Positions 1-8,580 of a DNA stretch of 60,320 bases are shown here, piece after piece. The number at the start of each line of letters is the position of its first letter. The stretch's first letter is position 1. The notes under the pieces were generated by a model. That model was not told the origin of the DNA and made no database searches. It was given only the letters and a program-made list of their open reading frames with translations. Source of the stretch: Fibrobacter sp. (lineage in GTDB: Bacteria > Fibrobacterota > Fibrobacteria > Fibrobacterales > Fibrobacteraceae); the NCBI GenBank assembly GCA_012523035.1, contig JAAYJH010000109.1, positions 1 to 60,320 of the forward strand, written 5' to 3'. The translations under genes were made by a program, and so were the position numbers.

Positions 1-10
1 AGTCTAGAAA

Positions 11-175
11 GTGCTACATTGAGCCTGTTGAAATGCGTGCCAGAAAATAGAAATGTTTGATTTGTTTTTTGGATGGGCATGGTGCGAAAATCGTGCCAGA
101 AATTCGGGAATGCGTGCTAGAGATGTTATGCGAACAGCGGAAGAGGAAAAGGCGAAAATCGTGCCAGAAAGTAGG
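11..175 (-). repeat. Degenerate dispersed repeat cluster (family of 8.55-8.78 kb)
   Basis: The stretch at 11-46 is the reverse complement, with a few mismatches, of the 27-bp direct repeats at 8551-8577 and 8754-8780 (shared core GCTACATTGAGCCTGT). Further pieces beginning TCGTGCCAGAAA occur near 107-118 and 158-169 and match the inverted 46-bp units of 8581-8718. The open frame over 57-296 is made of this repeat material and has no recognisable protein features, so I call no gene in 1-267. Confidence 0.6.
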
Positions 176-267
176 AAGCTGGAAGTGGGAAGTGCTTAGT
201 GTTGGAGATGAACAGTTTTTTCAAGTACGCTTTTCGCACTGTGTTTCAGTCAAGGTGTTTTTGTTGT

Positions 268-813
268 TTAATACAGACTTTCTTTGGCGTCGATGAGTTC
301 TAGGGCTTTTTCTATTTCTTTTTTTGGTATGAGTCCCACGCTATAAGAGAGGATAACTCCTTTGGAGTCTAATAGATAATAGCTAGGTATGGCAGAGGGG
401 TTGCCAAAGTTTTTTTGTATTTTGGAGTGACTCCATAGCATGGGGTAAGGGGGCTTGAATCTCTTTTCAAAAGCTTTTAAATCGCTGAGTTGTTGTTCGT
501 TTGCGATATAGATAATGCCGAAGTTTTTGTCTTTGTGTTGTTGGTGCAAGGCTTCCAAAGAGGGCATGCTTTTTAAGCATGCGGGGCACCAAGATGCCCC
601 AAAGCTCACTAATGTGAGCTCTTTTTGGAGTGAGTGGAAGCTTTGTTCTTGCCCGTGCGAGTCTAGAGCTTTGAAATTTTCGATATGGTGGACAGGGGGT
701 TTTTGCGTTCTTGGGGTGTTTAAAAAAGATGTTTTGACTGCTATAAATATGAATAGAAACAATATGAATAGGAGTGTGCTCAATGGAGGTAGTTTTTTTA
801 AGGTTTTTCTCAT
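268..813 (-). CDS. Membrane-anchored thioredoxin-like protein (TlpA/ResA type)
   Basis: Probable thiol-disulfide oxidoreductase acting on the outer face of the inner membrane. With the ATG start at 813 the protein is 181 residues. It has a short basic N-terminus, one hydrophobic membrane segment (about residues 11-27), then a thioredoxin-like domain with the active site WCPAC (Cys76 and Cys79). A longer frame opens with TTG at 888, but the basic-hydrophobic anchor starts naturally at the ATG. TlpA/ResA-like proteins usually keep apo-cytochrome or envelope protein cysteines reduced; the substrate here cannot be told. The gene stands alone, divergent from pilT, with a dispersed repeat in the shared upstream region. 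Confidence 0.8.
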   Translation of the reverse strand: MRKTLKKLPPLSTLLFILFLFIFIAVKTSFLNTPRTQKPPVHHIENFKALDSHGQEQSFHSLQKELTLVSFGASWCPACLKSMPSLEALHQQHKDKNFGIIYIANEQQLSDLKAFEKRFKPPYPMLWSHSKIQKNFGNPSAIPSYYLLDSKGVILSYSVGLIPKKEIEKALELIDAKESLY

Positions 814-916
814 GGCTGGATTGGCTAAGGGGTGAAATCGCTGTTTTAAGATACAAAAGAATTTTGTTTTTGACTTTGAATTTTGCAATTGCTTTGCAAG
901 ATGAGCTCTGAGTTTT

Positions 917-938
917 AAAGTAGTATAGGCGCTTCTGA
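917..938 (-). repeat. Dispersed repeat copy a (TATACTAC-tail variant)
   Basis: Reads on the minus strand as TCAGAAGCGCCTATACTAC, sharing CAGAAGCGCCT with the main family but replacing the GGCTTT tail, exactly as copy c near 9976 does. It lies in the divergent gap between the thioredoxin-like gene and pilT. Confidence 0.65.
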
Positions 939-1058
939 CTACCCCTACTATTTCTAAAGATGGAGTATTTGATGTTTTTTGTTGTTTTAGCCTAAATGCA
1001 GCTTAAGAAAATAAATTTTTGCAGGCTTCACTTGTAAAATAAAAGTTATATTCTGAAT

Positions 1059-2126
1059 ATGGTGTATAATATTCAAGATCTTCTTTCTGAAATGGTGAAA
1101 CGAGGTGCTTCTGACCTGCATATTACTGCGGGTTCTGCTCCTTTGATTCGTTCTTCTGGTAAATTGGTGCCACTCGGTACCGAAAAATTAAAGCCCGATG
1201 AAACGATGCGAATGACTTATAGTTTGATGAATGAGTCTCAAAAAAAGACTTTTGAGCAAGAAAAAGAGTGTGATTTTTCTTTTGGGATTGCGAGTTTGGC
1301 TCGATTTCGAGCGAATGCTTATTTGCAAAGGGGTTGTGTGGCTCTAGCACTTCGTATTATTCCTTTGGAGATCAAGACTTTTAGAGATTTGGGTTTGCCC
1401 CCTATTATGGCTGAGTTTACGGCAAGGCCTTCTGGTTTGGTGCTGGTGACCGGTGCTACAGGTTCTGGTAAGTCGACAACGCTTGCGGCTATGATTGATA
1501 AAATCAATAAAGAAAGGCACGAGCATATTTTGACTATCGAAGACCCTATTGAGTTTTTACATAAGCATCAAAATTGTATGATCAATCAAAGAGAGGTCGG
1601 TGGCGATACTGATAGTTTTTCTAGGGCTTTGAAAATGGCATTGCGTCAAGATCCAGATGTGGTGTTGATTGGTGAAATGCGAGATTTAGAGACGATTAGA
1701 GCGGCTATCACCATTGCAGAGACAGGGCACTTGACCTTTGCTACGCTACACACCAACTCTGCGGTGCAAACAGTGAACCGTATTGTAGATGTGTTCCCTA
1801 AAGGTGAGCAGCAAACTATTCGTACACAGTTGTCTTTTGTGCTTCAGGGAGTGATTTGTCAGACTTTGCTTCCAAAAATTGGAGGTGGCCGGGTGATGTG
1901 CTATGAGGTGATGAATATGACTCCGGGTATTCGAGCTTTGATTCGAGACGATAAGGTGCATCAAATTGAGTCGATGATTGAGATTGGTCAAAAATTTGGA
2001 ATGAATACTATGAATATGCGCCTTGCAGAACTGATTGCCGAGAGAAAGGTGGACCGTTTTGATGCTTTGTCTAAGTCGCCAAGTCCAGAATCTTTAGAGA
2101 AGTTGTTGATGGAAAGGGGGTTATAA
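1059..2126 (+). CDS. pilT: Type IV pilus retraction ATPase PilT
   Basis: Hexameric cytoplasmic ATPase that drives pilus retraction (twitching motility). The 355-residue length is typical. Visible are the Walker A loop GATGSGKST (residues 132-140), a Walker B region VVLIGEMRD (201-209), the His box around TFATLHTNSA (227-235), and the PilT-type C-terminal motif GIRALIRDDK (290-299, equivalent to AIRNLIRE), which separates retraction from extension ATPases. It is followed after 3 nt by pilC, so the two are very likely cotranscribed. No pilB, pilin or secretin gene is in the window. Confidence 0.95.
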   Translation: MVYNIQDLLSEMVKRGASDLHITAGSAPLIRSSGKLVPLGTEKLKPDETMRMTYSLMNESQKKTFEQEKECDFSFGIASLARFRANAYLQRGCVALALRIIPLEIKTFRDLGLPPIMAEFTARPSGLVLVTGATGSGKSTTLAAMIDKINKERHEHILTIEDPIEFLHKHQNCMINQREVGGDTDSFSRALKMALRQDPDVVLIGEMRDLETIRAAITIAETGHLTFATLHTNSAVQTVNRIVDVFPKGEQQTIRTQLSFVLQGVICQTLLPKIGGGRVMCYEVMNMTPGIRALIRDDKVHQIESMIEIGQKFGMNTMNMRLAELIAERKVDRFDALSKSPSPESLEKLLMERGL

Positions 2127-2129
2127 TCT

Positions 2130-3326
2130 ATGCCAGTGTTTTTATATAAAGCCCAAAATGTGCAAGGGAATGTTTTTGAAGGGCAAATCGAAGCTAAAAA
2201 TAAAGAAGAAGCAGAATCCCTTTTAAAAAGAAAGCGTCTGATTGTACAGAGTGTAAAAAAGAAACCCACAGAAATCAATTTAAAAATTGGTACGGGGATT
2301 GGTTCTGCCGATATTTCTAGGTTCACTCGTATGTTTTCTTCGATGACCTCGGCCGGGCTCCCTATGTTGCAGTGTTTGAATATTTTAGAAGAGCAAATGG
2401 AAAACCCCGCCCTTAAAGAAGTGGTGCACAAGGTGGCACAGTCCATTAATGGAGGAGCTTCTTTGGCCGATTCTTTGGCTCAACACCCTAAAGTGTTTGA
2501 TAAGCTCTATTGTAATATGGTGGCTGCTGGTGAAGCTGGTGGTATTTTAGAGGGTATTTTATTGAGGCTGGCAGACTATCAAGAGGCCAATGAACGCACT
2601 AAACGAAAAGTGAAAAAAGCAATGATGTACCCGGTGATTGTGTTTTTAGTGGCTATCGGTGCGGTGGTGGCCTTGCTTACTTTTGTGGTGCCAACTTTTG
2701 CGAATATGTTTACAGATATGGGAGCTGAGCTTCCAGGTCCTACTCAATTAGTGATGGATATGTCTAATATGATCAAAGATTATGCTTTGTTGTGGATCGT
2801 TTTGATTGTGGCGTCTATTGTGGTGATACGGACTATTTTAAAAGTACCTGCTTTTCGTTTAAAGTTTGACACTATTTTATTGAAACTTCCCAAGCTTGGA
2901 GACCTTTTGACAAAAACAGCGGTGGCCCGTTTTGGCCGTACTTTGGGGACACTTTTGAATGCGGGCGTTTCTATTATCGATGCTTTGCAAGTGACAGCTA
3001 AAACAGCAGGGAATACAGCAGTAGAAAAAGCGATTATGAGGATATCTCAGTCTATTGCAGGGGGTAAACCTATCGTGGAGCCTATGAAAGAAGCAGGTAT
3101 ATTCCCTCCAATGGTGGTTCAAATGACTGGCGTAGGTGAGAAAACCGGTGATTTGGGGGGGATGCTTTTGAAGGTGGCAGACTTTTACGATGAAGAAGTG
3201 GATGCCGCGGTAGATTCTGTGACGAGTATGCTAGAACCCATTATCATTGTTTTTATGGGGGGAGCGGTTGGTTTTATTATGGTGGCTATGTATATGCCTA
3301 TGTTTAGTATGGGTGATTTGGTTTAA
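2130..3326 (+). CDS. pilC: Type IV pilus inner-membrane platform protein PilC (GspF family)
   Basis: Polytopic platform protein of the type IV pilus machine that links the cytoplasmic ATPases to pilin assembly and disassembly. The 398-residue protein shows the duplicated GspF architecture: two cytoplasmic helical domains beginning near residues 60 and 270 (the second with FGRTLGTLLNAGVSI), a hydrophobic region at about 165-230, and a C-terminal membrane helix. It starts 3 nt after pilT and ends at a strong terminator. Confidence 0.95.
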   Translation: MPVFLYKAQNVQGNVFEGQIEAKNKEEAESLLKRKRLIVQSVKKKPTEINLKIGTGIGSADISRFTRMFSSMTSAGLPMLQCLNILEEQMENPALKEVVHKVAQSINGGASLADSLAQHPKVFDKLYCNMVAAGEAGGILEGILLRLADYQEANERTKRKVKKAMMYPVIVFLVAIGAVVALLTFVVPTFANMFTDMGAELPGPTQLVMDMSNMIKDYALLWIVLIVASIVVIRTILKVPAFRLKFDTILLKLPKLGDLLTKTAVARFGRTLGTLLNAGVSIIDALQVTAKTAGNTAVEKAIMRISQSIAGGKPIVEPMKEAGIFPPMVVQMTGVGEKTGDLGGMLLKVADFYDEEVDAAVDSVTSMLEPIIIVFMGGAVGFIMVAMYMPMFSMGDLV

Positions 3327-3330
3327 AATA

Positions 3331-3359
3331 AAAAACTCTTCATAAAGAAGAGTTTTTTT
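3331..3359. terminator. Bidirectional intrinsic terminator between pilC and trxB
   Basis: Stem AAAAACTCTTC / GAAGAGTTTTT (3331-3341 and 3347-3357) with a 5-nt loop. A T-run follows on the plus strand and an A-run precedes it, so it can stop both pilC and the convergent nrd-trxB transcript. Confidence 0.9.
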
Positions 3360-3381
3360 GTTGAGTTGTATTGTATAAAGT

Positions 3382-4272
3382 TTAATAAACAGCTTTGGAG
3401 GCGTTGGCACCGTCTGCAACAGCGGTGGTTAACTGTCTCATTGCTTTTTTACGGCAATCTCCAGCTACAAATAGACCCGGTATCAGTGTTTGACAGTCTT
3501 CGCCAATTTCAAAAAAGCCTTCGCTATCTATGGGTACTAAATCCTTAAAATATTCTGTTTGAGGAATTTGTCCAATAGCTACAAAGAGCCCGTCCACAGA
3601 AAAGTTTTCACTTTCTTGAGTTTTAGTGTTTTCTAGAGTTAAAGCCGAGAGAGAAGGGGCCCCAATCAACTCTTTGATCACAGTGTTGTGCTTCCAAAAA
3701 ATATTGCTTTTTTCTTGAGCCTGTTTCATTAAGTTGAGATCAGCAGTAAAAACATCTCTGCGATGTATTACGGTTACTTTTTCGGCATAAGTGGACAGGT
3801 AAATGGCTTCTGTAATGGCGGTGTTGCCACCACCTACAACAACCACGGACTTCTTTTTAAAAAAGAGACCGTCGCATAGGGCACAATAAGATACCCCACG
3901 CCCGGTAAGCTCTTGTTCTCTGCTTAAACCCAAAAGTCTTGGTTTAGAACCTGTGGCTATGATCACCGCTTTGCTTACATACTCTTTAGTAGAGCTTATG
4001 ACTTTGTGGTGGTCTTTTTGAGGTTCTATTTTAAGGACCTCATCTACCTCTAATTCTACTCCAAGAGCTAGGACTTGTTCGTAAAGACCGTCTGCAAACT
4101 CGATACCGCTAATGCTTTGGATTCCAGGGTAATTTTCGACAATAGGAGTAGTGGCAATTTGGCCTCCAATCCCTTCTTTTTCAAAAATTAAGACGGACTT
4201 GCCAGCCCTTGCTGCATAAAGAGCAGCAGTGAGGCCTGCAGTACCAGCACCGATTACAATCAGGTCTTTCAT
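3382..4272 (-). CDS. trxB: Thioredoxin reductase
   Basis: NADPH-dependent flavoprotein that reduces thioredoxin-like proteins. The 296-residue protein has the FAD-binding GAGTAGL motif (residues 8-14), the redox-active CALC (130-133; CATC in most relatives) followed by DG, the NADPH-binding GGGNTA (147-152), and a C-terminal FAD segment GLFVAGDC. It lies 7 nt behind nrdD in the same operon, which suggests its main client includes the redoxin domain fused to NrdD. Confidence 0.95.
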   Translation of the reverse strand: MKDLIVIGAGTAGLTAALYAARAGKSVLIFEKEGIGGQIATTPIVENYPGIQSISGIEFADGLYEQVLALGVELEVDEVLKIEPQKDHHKVISSTKEYVSKAVIIATGSKPRLLGLSREQELTGRGVSYCALCDGLFFKKKSVVVVGGGNTAITEAIYLSTYAEKVTVIHRRDVFTADLNLMKQAQEKSNIFWKHNTVIKELIGAPSLSALTLENTKTQESENFSVDGLFVAIGQIPQTEYFKDLVPIDSEGFFEIGEDCQTLIPGLFVAGDCRKKAMRQLTTAVADGANASKAVY

Positions 4273-4279
4273 TAAGCGT

Positions 4280-6667
4280 TTATCCTTGAGCGAATTTTTT
4301 AATGTTAGAGAGATTCACATAAGAGTCGAAATTATCAGAACCAACTACAACCAGCGTAGGAGCTTGTTGCACCTGAAATTGAGAAGTGAGTTCTGCGTTT
4401 TCTTCGGCATCAATGATCTCATAGTTTAATTCGCTAGAATCTAGAATGTTTTTTGCTGTTTTGCAATTAGGGCAAGTTTTACTTGTAAATAAAAACACCT
4501 TGTTCGACAATGTAGATGCAACACCTTTGTGGTCTTTTACTTCTACAAAAACTTCTTCTCCAGCCTCACTCGAAGGGGCTTTGGCTTTTAACGAAGAGTT
4601 TTCTATGTCATAAAGCTTTCTTTCTTTGAATTCCTGCACCTTACCGTCATTCCAGTTTTGAACCGGTCTGTAGTACCCTGTGATTCGGCTGTAATATTCA
4701 GTGACGGCATCGCAAGTGGGGCAGTTGTGTACTTCACCTGGGATATAGCCGTGGTCTTTACATACAGAGTAAGTTGGAGAAATAGTGTAATAAGGAAGCT
4801 TGTAGTTTTCAGCTATCTTTTTCACCAAGTTAGCTGCAGACTTCCAGCTAGGCAATTTTTCGCCTAAGAAGGTGTGGAATACAGTTCCAGAGGTATAAAG
4901 TGTTTGCAATTCATCTTGAACATCTAATGCATCGAAAATATCGTCAGAGAAACTCACAGGCAAGTGAGAACTGTTGGTGTAATATGGTACATTTTCGTCG
5001 CTAGAAGCGGTGATGATTTCTGGATGGTGCACTTTATCGTGTTTAGCCAAGCGGAATGCAGTAGATTCGGCAGGAGTGGCCTCTAAGTTGTAAAGGTCTC
5101 CGTATTTTTCTTGGTAATCAGAAAGCTTTTCACGCATGTAGTTGAGTACATTTTTGGCAAAGTCTTGAGTCTCTTTGTTGGTGAGGTTTTTCTTTAACCA
5201 AGAAGCATTTAGACCTGCCTCGTTCATGCCTACAAGACCAATGGTGGAGAAGTGGTTGTCAAAGGTGCCCAAATAACGACGAGTGTAAGGGTATAAGCCC
5301 TCATCTAGGAGTTTGGAAACGACTTTTCTTTTGATTTTTAAAGATCGAGCAGAAATATCCATCATTTTCTCTAGTCTTTTGTAGAAATCAGCCTCGTCTG
5401 TTGATAAATAGGCAAGTCGAGGAAGGTTTATAGTGACCACACCAATAGAACCGGTGCTTTCACCGCTACCAAAGAATCCACCGGATTTTTTACGAAGTTC
5501 GCGTAAATCCAGTCTGAGGCGGCAGCACATGCTACGAACATCGCTAGGCTCCATGTCACTGTTGATATAATTAGAGAAATAAGGAGTGCCATATTTTGCA
5601 GTCATTTCAAACAAAAGCTTGTTGTTTTCGGTTTCGGACCAATCAAAATCGTTGGTAATCGAATAAGTAGGGATAGGGTATTGGAAACCACGACCTTGAG
5701 CATCACCTTCGATCATGACTTCGATAAATGCTCGGTTCACCATATCCATTTCTTTTTTACAATCTTTGTATTTGAAATCCATTTCTTTGCCGCCCACAAT
5801 AGCAGGGAGTTCGGCTAAGTCACTTGGCACAGTCCAGTCTAGAGTGATATTTGAAAACGGAGATTGAGTGCCCCAACGGCTAGGGGTATTTACACCATAA
5901 ATAAAAGATTCAATACTTTTTTTAACTTGCTCATAAGAGAGGTCATCTGCTTTTACAAAAGCGGCTAAATAAGTGTCAAAAGAAGAGAAGGCTTGTGCAC
6001 CCGCCCATTCGTTTTGCATAATTCCTAAAAAGTTTACCATTTGGTTACATAAAGTGGCCAAATGCTTGGCAGGAGCAGAAGTGATTTTGCCTGTGATACC
6101 GCCTAAACCCTCTTGAATGAGTTGCTTTAGAGACCAACCAGCACAGTATCCGGTCAGCATCGATAAATCGTGAATGTGGATGTCGGCATTGCGATGAGCT
6201 TGGGCTATTTCTTCGTCGTAGAGTTCGGTGAGCCAGTAGTTTGCAGTGATGGCACCAGAGTTGTTTAAAATAAGTCCGCCCACAGAGTAGGTGACAGTGG
6301 AATTTTCTTTGACTCGCCAGTCGTTTACCTTTACATAACTATCCACCAGTTCTTTGTAATCCAAAACGGCAGATTTCATATAGCGAATCTTTTCGCGTTG
6401 CTTGCGGTACAAAATATAAGCTTTGGCCACCTCTTCGTAGCCAGACCTTTGTAGCACGCTTTCTACACTATCTTGAATCTCTTCTACAGAGACTTTTTCG
6501 TCTTTGATTTTATTGGAGTAGTCGGCGGTGACTTTGAGTGCCAACAAATCTATGATATCTTGGTTGTAGTCAATGTTTTTGGCTTCAAATGCTTTGATAA
6601 TAGCATCACTAATTTTGCTGATATTAAAATCAACTACTTTGTTATCTCTTTTAATGACTTGATACAT
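4280..6667 (-). CDS. nrdD: Anaerobic ribonucleoside-triphosphate reductase with C-terminal redoxin domain
   Basis: Class III glycyl-radical ribonucleotide reductase making dNTPs without oxygen. The chosen ATG at 6667 (795 residues) has an AGGAGA ribosome site 7 nt upstream; the frame continues upstream to 6721 without support. Order of parts: N-terminal ATP-cone (about 1-90), catalytic barrel, zinc site formed by CxxH and CPTC (Cys636, His639, Cys649, Cys652), glycyl-radical loop RITGYY (Gly664), a roughly 57-residue linker, then a glutaredoxin/thioredoxin-like domain from about 724 with active site CPNC (732-735) and a cis-Pro segment QAPTL. The fused redoxin and adjacent trxB suggest electrons come from a thiol system rather than formate (inference). 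Lies between nrdG and trxB. Confidence 0.95.
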   Translation of the reverse strand: MYQVIKRDNKVVDFNISKISDAIIKAFEAKNIDYNQDIIDLLALKVTADYSNKIKDEKVSVEEIQDSVESVLQRSGYEEVAKAYILYRKQREKIRYMKSAVLDYKELVDSYVKVNDWRVKENSTVTYSVGGLILNNSGAITANYWLTELYDEEIAQAHRNADIHIHDLSMLTGYCAGWSLKQLIQEGLGGITGKITSAPAKHLATLCNQMVNFLGIMQNEWAGAQAFSSFDTYLAAFVKADDLSYEQVKKSIESFIYGVNTPSRWGTQSPFSNITLDWTVPSDLAELPAIVGGKEMDFKYKDCKKEMDMVNRAFIEVMIEGDAQGRGFQYPIPTYSITNDFDWSETENNKLLFEMTAKYGTPYFSNYINSDMEPSDVRSMCCRLRLDLRELRKKSGGFFGSGESTGSIGVVTINLPRLAYLSTDEADFYKRLEKMMDISARSLKIKRKVVSKLLDEGLYPYTRRYLGTFDNHFSTIGLVGMNEAGLNASWLKKNLTNKETQDFAKNVLNYMREKLSDYQEKYGDLYNLEATPAESTAFRLAKHDKVHHPEIITASSDENVPYYTNSSHLPVSFSDDIFDALDVQDELQTLYTSGTVFHTFLGEKLPSWKSAANLVKKIAENYKLPYYTISPTYSVCKDHGYIPGEVHNCPTCDAVTEYYSRITGYYRPVQNWNDGKVQEFKERKLYDIENSSLKAKAPSSEAGEEVFVEVKDHKGVASTLSNKVFLFTSKTCPNCKTAKNILDSSELNYEIIDAEENAELTSQFQVQQAPTLVVVGSDNFDSYVNLSNIKKFAQG

Positions 6668-6680
6668 TTTACTTCTCCTA

Positions 6681-7385
6681 TTAAAGTGTTTCGTGTCCAC
6701 GCCAAAAGGTGTTGGGCACATATTGCCGAGCGATTTTTAGAAAGCGGGTCATAGTTTCGTCTGTAGGGGGGGTAAGCCCTTTTTGTATCACATCTTCGCC
6801 ATCGGTAAATTGTTGAAGATAATAAGTAGTATCACCTTGGATCCATTTGGCAATCGCTTCGATATCAGATTCGGCATGAAAATCATCGACGACGGTTGTT
6901 CTAAATTCAAAAGGAACCACTTTAGATAATAGATAAGAGACGCTTTCTTTGAGTTTGTTTTTGTTTAAGTTTTGAATTCCAGCTGTAGAAGCATAAGAGT
7001 CGGGTGAATTTTTGATATCTACAGCGACATAGTCTATTATATTTTGTTGAATTAAATGCTTGAGCTTGTTTGGAAAAAATCCATTGGTGTCTAGTTTTAC
7101 TAAAAAACCCATGCTTTTGACTTTTCGGATAAAATCTTCAATATCTGGCTGGAGCAGAGGCTCACCACCAGAAATACACACAGCTTCTAAACGATTGATT
7201 TTTGACTTTAAAAAATCAAAAAACTCATCTTCTGTGATAGTCGAAGGCACCATGCGTTCGGGAAGCACTAAAGATCCATTATGACAAAAAGGGCATCGTA
7301 AGTTACAGCCCGAAGTGAACACAGTACAAGCAATGTGTTCGGGATAATCTAATAATGAGACGCGTTGTAAACCTTGAATTTGCAT
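6681..7385 (-). CDS. nrdG: Anaerobic ribonucleotide reductase activating protein (radical SAM)
   Basis: Installs the glycyl radical on NrdD using S-adenosylmethionine and a 4Fe-4S cluster. The cluster motif is CNLRCPFC (Cys27, Cys31, Cys34), and the N-terminus with LLDYPEHIA is typical of the NrdG2 type (TIGR02495-like). An upstream in-frame ATG at 7412 gives nine extra residues, but it overlaps the likely -10 element, and family members start like the ATG at 7385, which I prefer (234 residues). First gene of nrdG-nrdD-trxB; 13 nt separate it from nrdD. Confidence 0.92.
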   Translation of the reverse strand: MQIQGLQRVSLLDYPEHIACTVFTSGCNLRCPFCHNGSLVLPERMVPSTITEDEFFDFLKSKINRLEAVCISGGEPLLQPDIEDFIRKVKSMGFLVKLDTNGFFPNKLKHLIQQNIIDYVAVDIKNSPDSYASTAGIQNLNKNKLKESVSYLLSKVVPFEFRTTVVDDFHAESDIEAIAKWIQGDTTYYLQQFTDGEDVIQKGLTPPTDETMTRFLKIARQYVPNTFWRGHETL

Positions 7386-7411
7386 AGTGTTTATATTTAC
7401 CTTTTCTACCA

Positions 7412-7440
7412 TAAATAACTAAATGTAGTGGTTTTGGCAA
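7412..7440 (-). promoter_or_regulatory. Candidate promoter of nrdG-nrdD-trxB
   Basis: On the minus strand TTGCCA (7435-7440) is followed after 17 nt by TATTTA (7412-7417). The -35 matches 5 of 6 consensus bases; the -10 is weak. Its position between the two NrdR-like boxes fits a repressed promoter. Confidence 0.4.
7416..7431. promoter_or_regulatory. NrdR-like box, promoter-proximal
   Basis: TAACTAAATGTAGTGG resembles the NrdR consensus (ACACWATATATWGTGT-like) and lies between the candidate -35 and -10 of nrdG. It starts 32 bp from the second box, about three helical turns, as expected for paired NrdR sites. Confidence 0.6.
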
Positions 7441-7447
7441 TAGGTGT

Positions 7448-7463
7448 ACACTAAATATAGTGT
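7448..7463. promoter_or_regulatory. NrdR-like box, promoter-distal
   Basis: ACACTAAATATAGTGT is an almost perfect 16-bp palindrome and a close match to the NrdR box. NrdR represses ribonucleotide reductase genes when dATP is high. No nrdR gene is in the window. Confidence 0.75.
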
Positions 7464-7524
7464 TTTTTGTGTTAGTAAGTTTTGACTAAATGGTGAAAAT
7501 AAGTGGAAGTGGCGTTTTTAGATT

Positions 7525-7554
7525 AAAAAACCCGAAAAATAAATTTTCGGGTTT
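7525..7554 (-). terminator. Intrinsic terminator after the peroxiredoxin gene
   Basis: An 11-bp stem AAACCCGAAAA / TTTTCGGGTTT (7528-7538 and 7544-7554) with a 5-nt loop. On the minus strand the stem runs into six T residues. Confidence 0.9.
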
Positions 7555-7606
7555 CGTAGGATTTAAAACTTTAAAGCCTAGAAAAAGACTTTAAAGTTTA
7601 TGAGGA

Positions 7607-8320
7607 CTATTTTTTTGTGATTTTTTCAAAAACTTTGTCTTTATCTAGTTTTTTAGTACAGAAGAACCAATCATGGCAATGAGTGTCTTCATCTTTACTA
7701 TCCATACGGGCTTGTGCAACGCCGCAAGAACCAGCGGTAGGGACAATCACATCGTCACCAGGTCTCCAGTCTGCAGGAGTAGCCACTTCAAAAGCATCGG
7801 CAGTTTGAAGAGCAATCACAATTCGAAGGAGCTCATCAAAGTTACGCCCCAAGCTGAGTGGATAGTATAGCACAGTCCTAACAATGCCTTTGGGGTCAAT
7901 CACAAACACAGCACGCACAGCTTTAGTATTGCTTTCGCCGGGTTGGATCATCCCGTATTTAGAAGCCACTTCCATGGTAATATCTTCGATCAGAGGGAAG
8001 GTAACCTCTACATTTTTCATGCCTTTATATTCAATCTTCTCTTTAATAGTACGCAACCAAGCAATATGGCTATACAATCCGTCTACAGAAAGGCCTACTA
8101 GCTTGGTGTTGTATTTCTCAAACTCTTCTTGAAGAGTGGCAAATGCCATAAACTCAGAAGTACACACGGGGGTAAAGTCGGCTGGATGACTGAATAAAAT
8201 AACCCAATTCCCTTCGTATTGTTCTGGAAATTGAATCTCACCTTGGGTAGTAATCGCTTTAAAAGAAGGGGCTTTTTCACCGATTCTTGGGATAGAGCTT
8301 ACTTTTACTTGTTCTTCCAT
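7607..8320 (-). CDS. Peroxiredoxin (Prx6/archaeal thioredoxin-peroxidase type)
   Basis: Thiol peroxidase detoxifying H2O2 and organic peroxides in the cytoplasm. The peroxidatic cysteine is in HPADFTPVCTSEF (Cys53). The C-terminal extension carries Cys199, Cys215 and Cys221; the last pair, six residues apart, resembles the resolving cysteines of archaeal Prx6-type enzymes. The length of 237 residues fits that group rather than the roughly 190-residue AhpC. The start is firm: AGGAGG lies 5 nt before the ATG. Single-gene transcript with its own terminator. Confidence 0.93.
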   Translation of the reverse strand: MEEQVKVSSIPRIGEKAPSFKAITTQGEIQFPEQYEGNWVILFSHPADFTPVCTSEFMAFATLQEEFEKYNTKLVGLSVDGLYSHIAWLRTIKEKIEYKGMKNVEVTFPLIEDITMEVASKYGMIQPGESNTKAVRAVFVIDPKGIVRTVLYYPLSLGRNFDELLRIVIALQTADAFEVATPADWRPGDDVIVPTAGSCGVAQARMDSKDEDTHCHDWFFCTKKLDKDKVFEKITKK

Positions 8321-8358
8321 ATAATCCTCCTAGATTATAAAATAAATGTTTACAGTTT

Positions 8359-8374
8359 GTGACCCAATTGTCAC
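8359..8374. promoter_or_regulatory. Inverted repeat upstream of the peroxiredoxin gene
   Basis: GTGAC-N6-GTCAC lies 39-54 nt before the start codon. It could be an operator; its spacing does not match a CRP or FNR site, and the cognate factor is unknown. Confidence 0.35.
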
Positions 8375-8512
8375 CAAAAACTTCTAAATCAAGCTTCATT
8401 TGAAAGTTTCAAATCGATTTTTAGAAGGGATTTAGTATCAATCTATAAAAAAAAAATTAAAAAGTTAGTGTCTCAGTCACCAATGAAAGTAAATTCAATA
8501 ATTTTTTTGATG

Positions 8513-8532
8513 GAAGTTTCAGAAGCGCCTGG
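8513..8532 (+). repeat. Dispersed repeat copy b (GAAGTTTCAGAAGCGCCTGG)
   Basis: Perfect main-family core followed by CTTTTAAAG. It sits directly beside the mosaic block of the second repeat family (8551-8780). Confidence 0.85.
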
Positions 8533-8550
8533 CTTTTAAAGTTTAAATTT

Positions 8551-8577
8551 GGCACGCACTTCGACAGGCTCAGTGTA
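8551..8577 (+). repeat. 27-bp direct repeat, left copy
   Basis: GGCACGCACTTCGACAGGCT plus CAGTGTA, nearly identical to 8754-8780. The two copies flank the three 46-bp tandem units. Confidence 0.85.
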
Positions 8578-8580
8578 CCA

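Noticed and set aside
57-296. 79-codon frame at the window start
   Set aside because: It is built from degenerate repeat material with no domain, signal or ribosome site.
8359-8374. CRP or FNR site before the peroxiredoxin gene
   Set aside because: The half-sites are spaced or composed wrongly for both; kept only as an unassigned inverted repeat.
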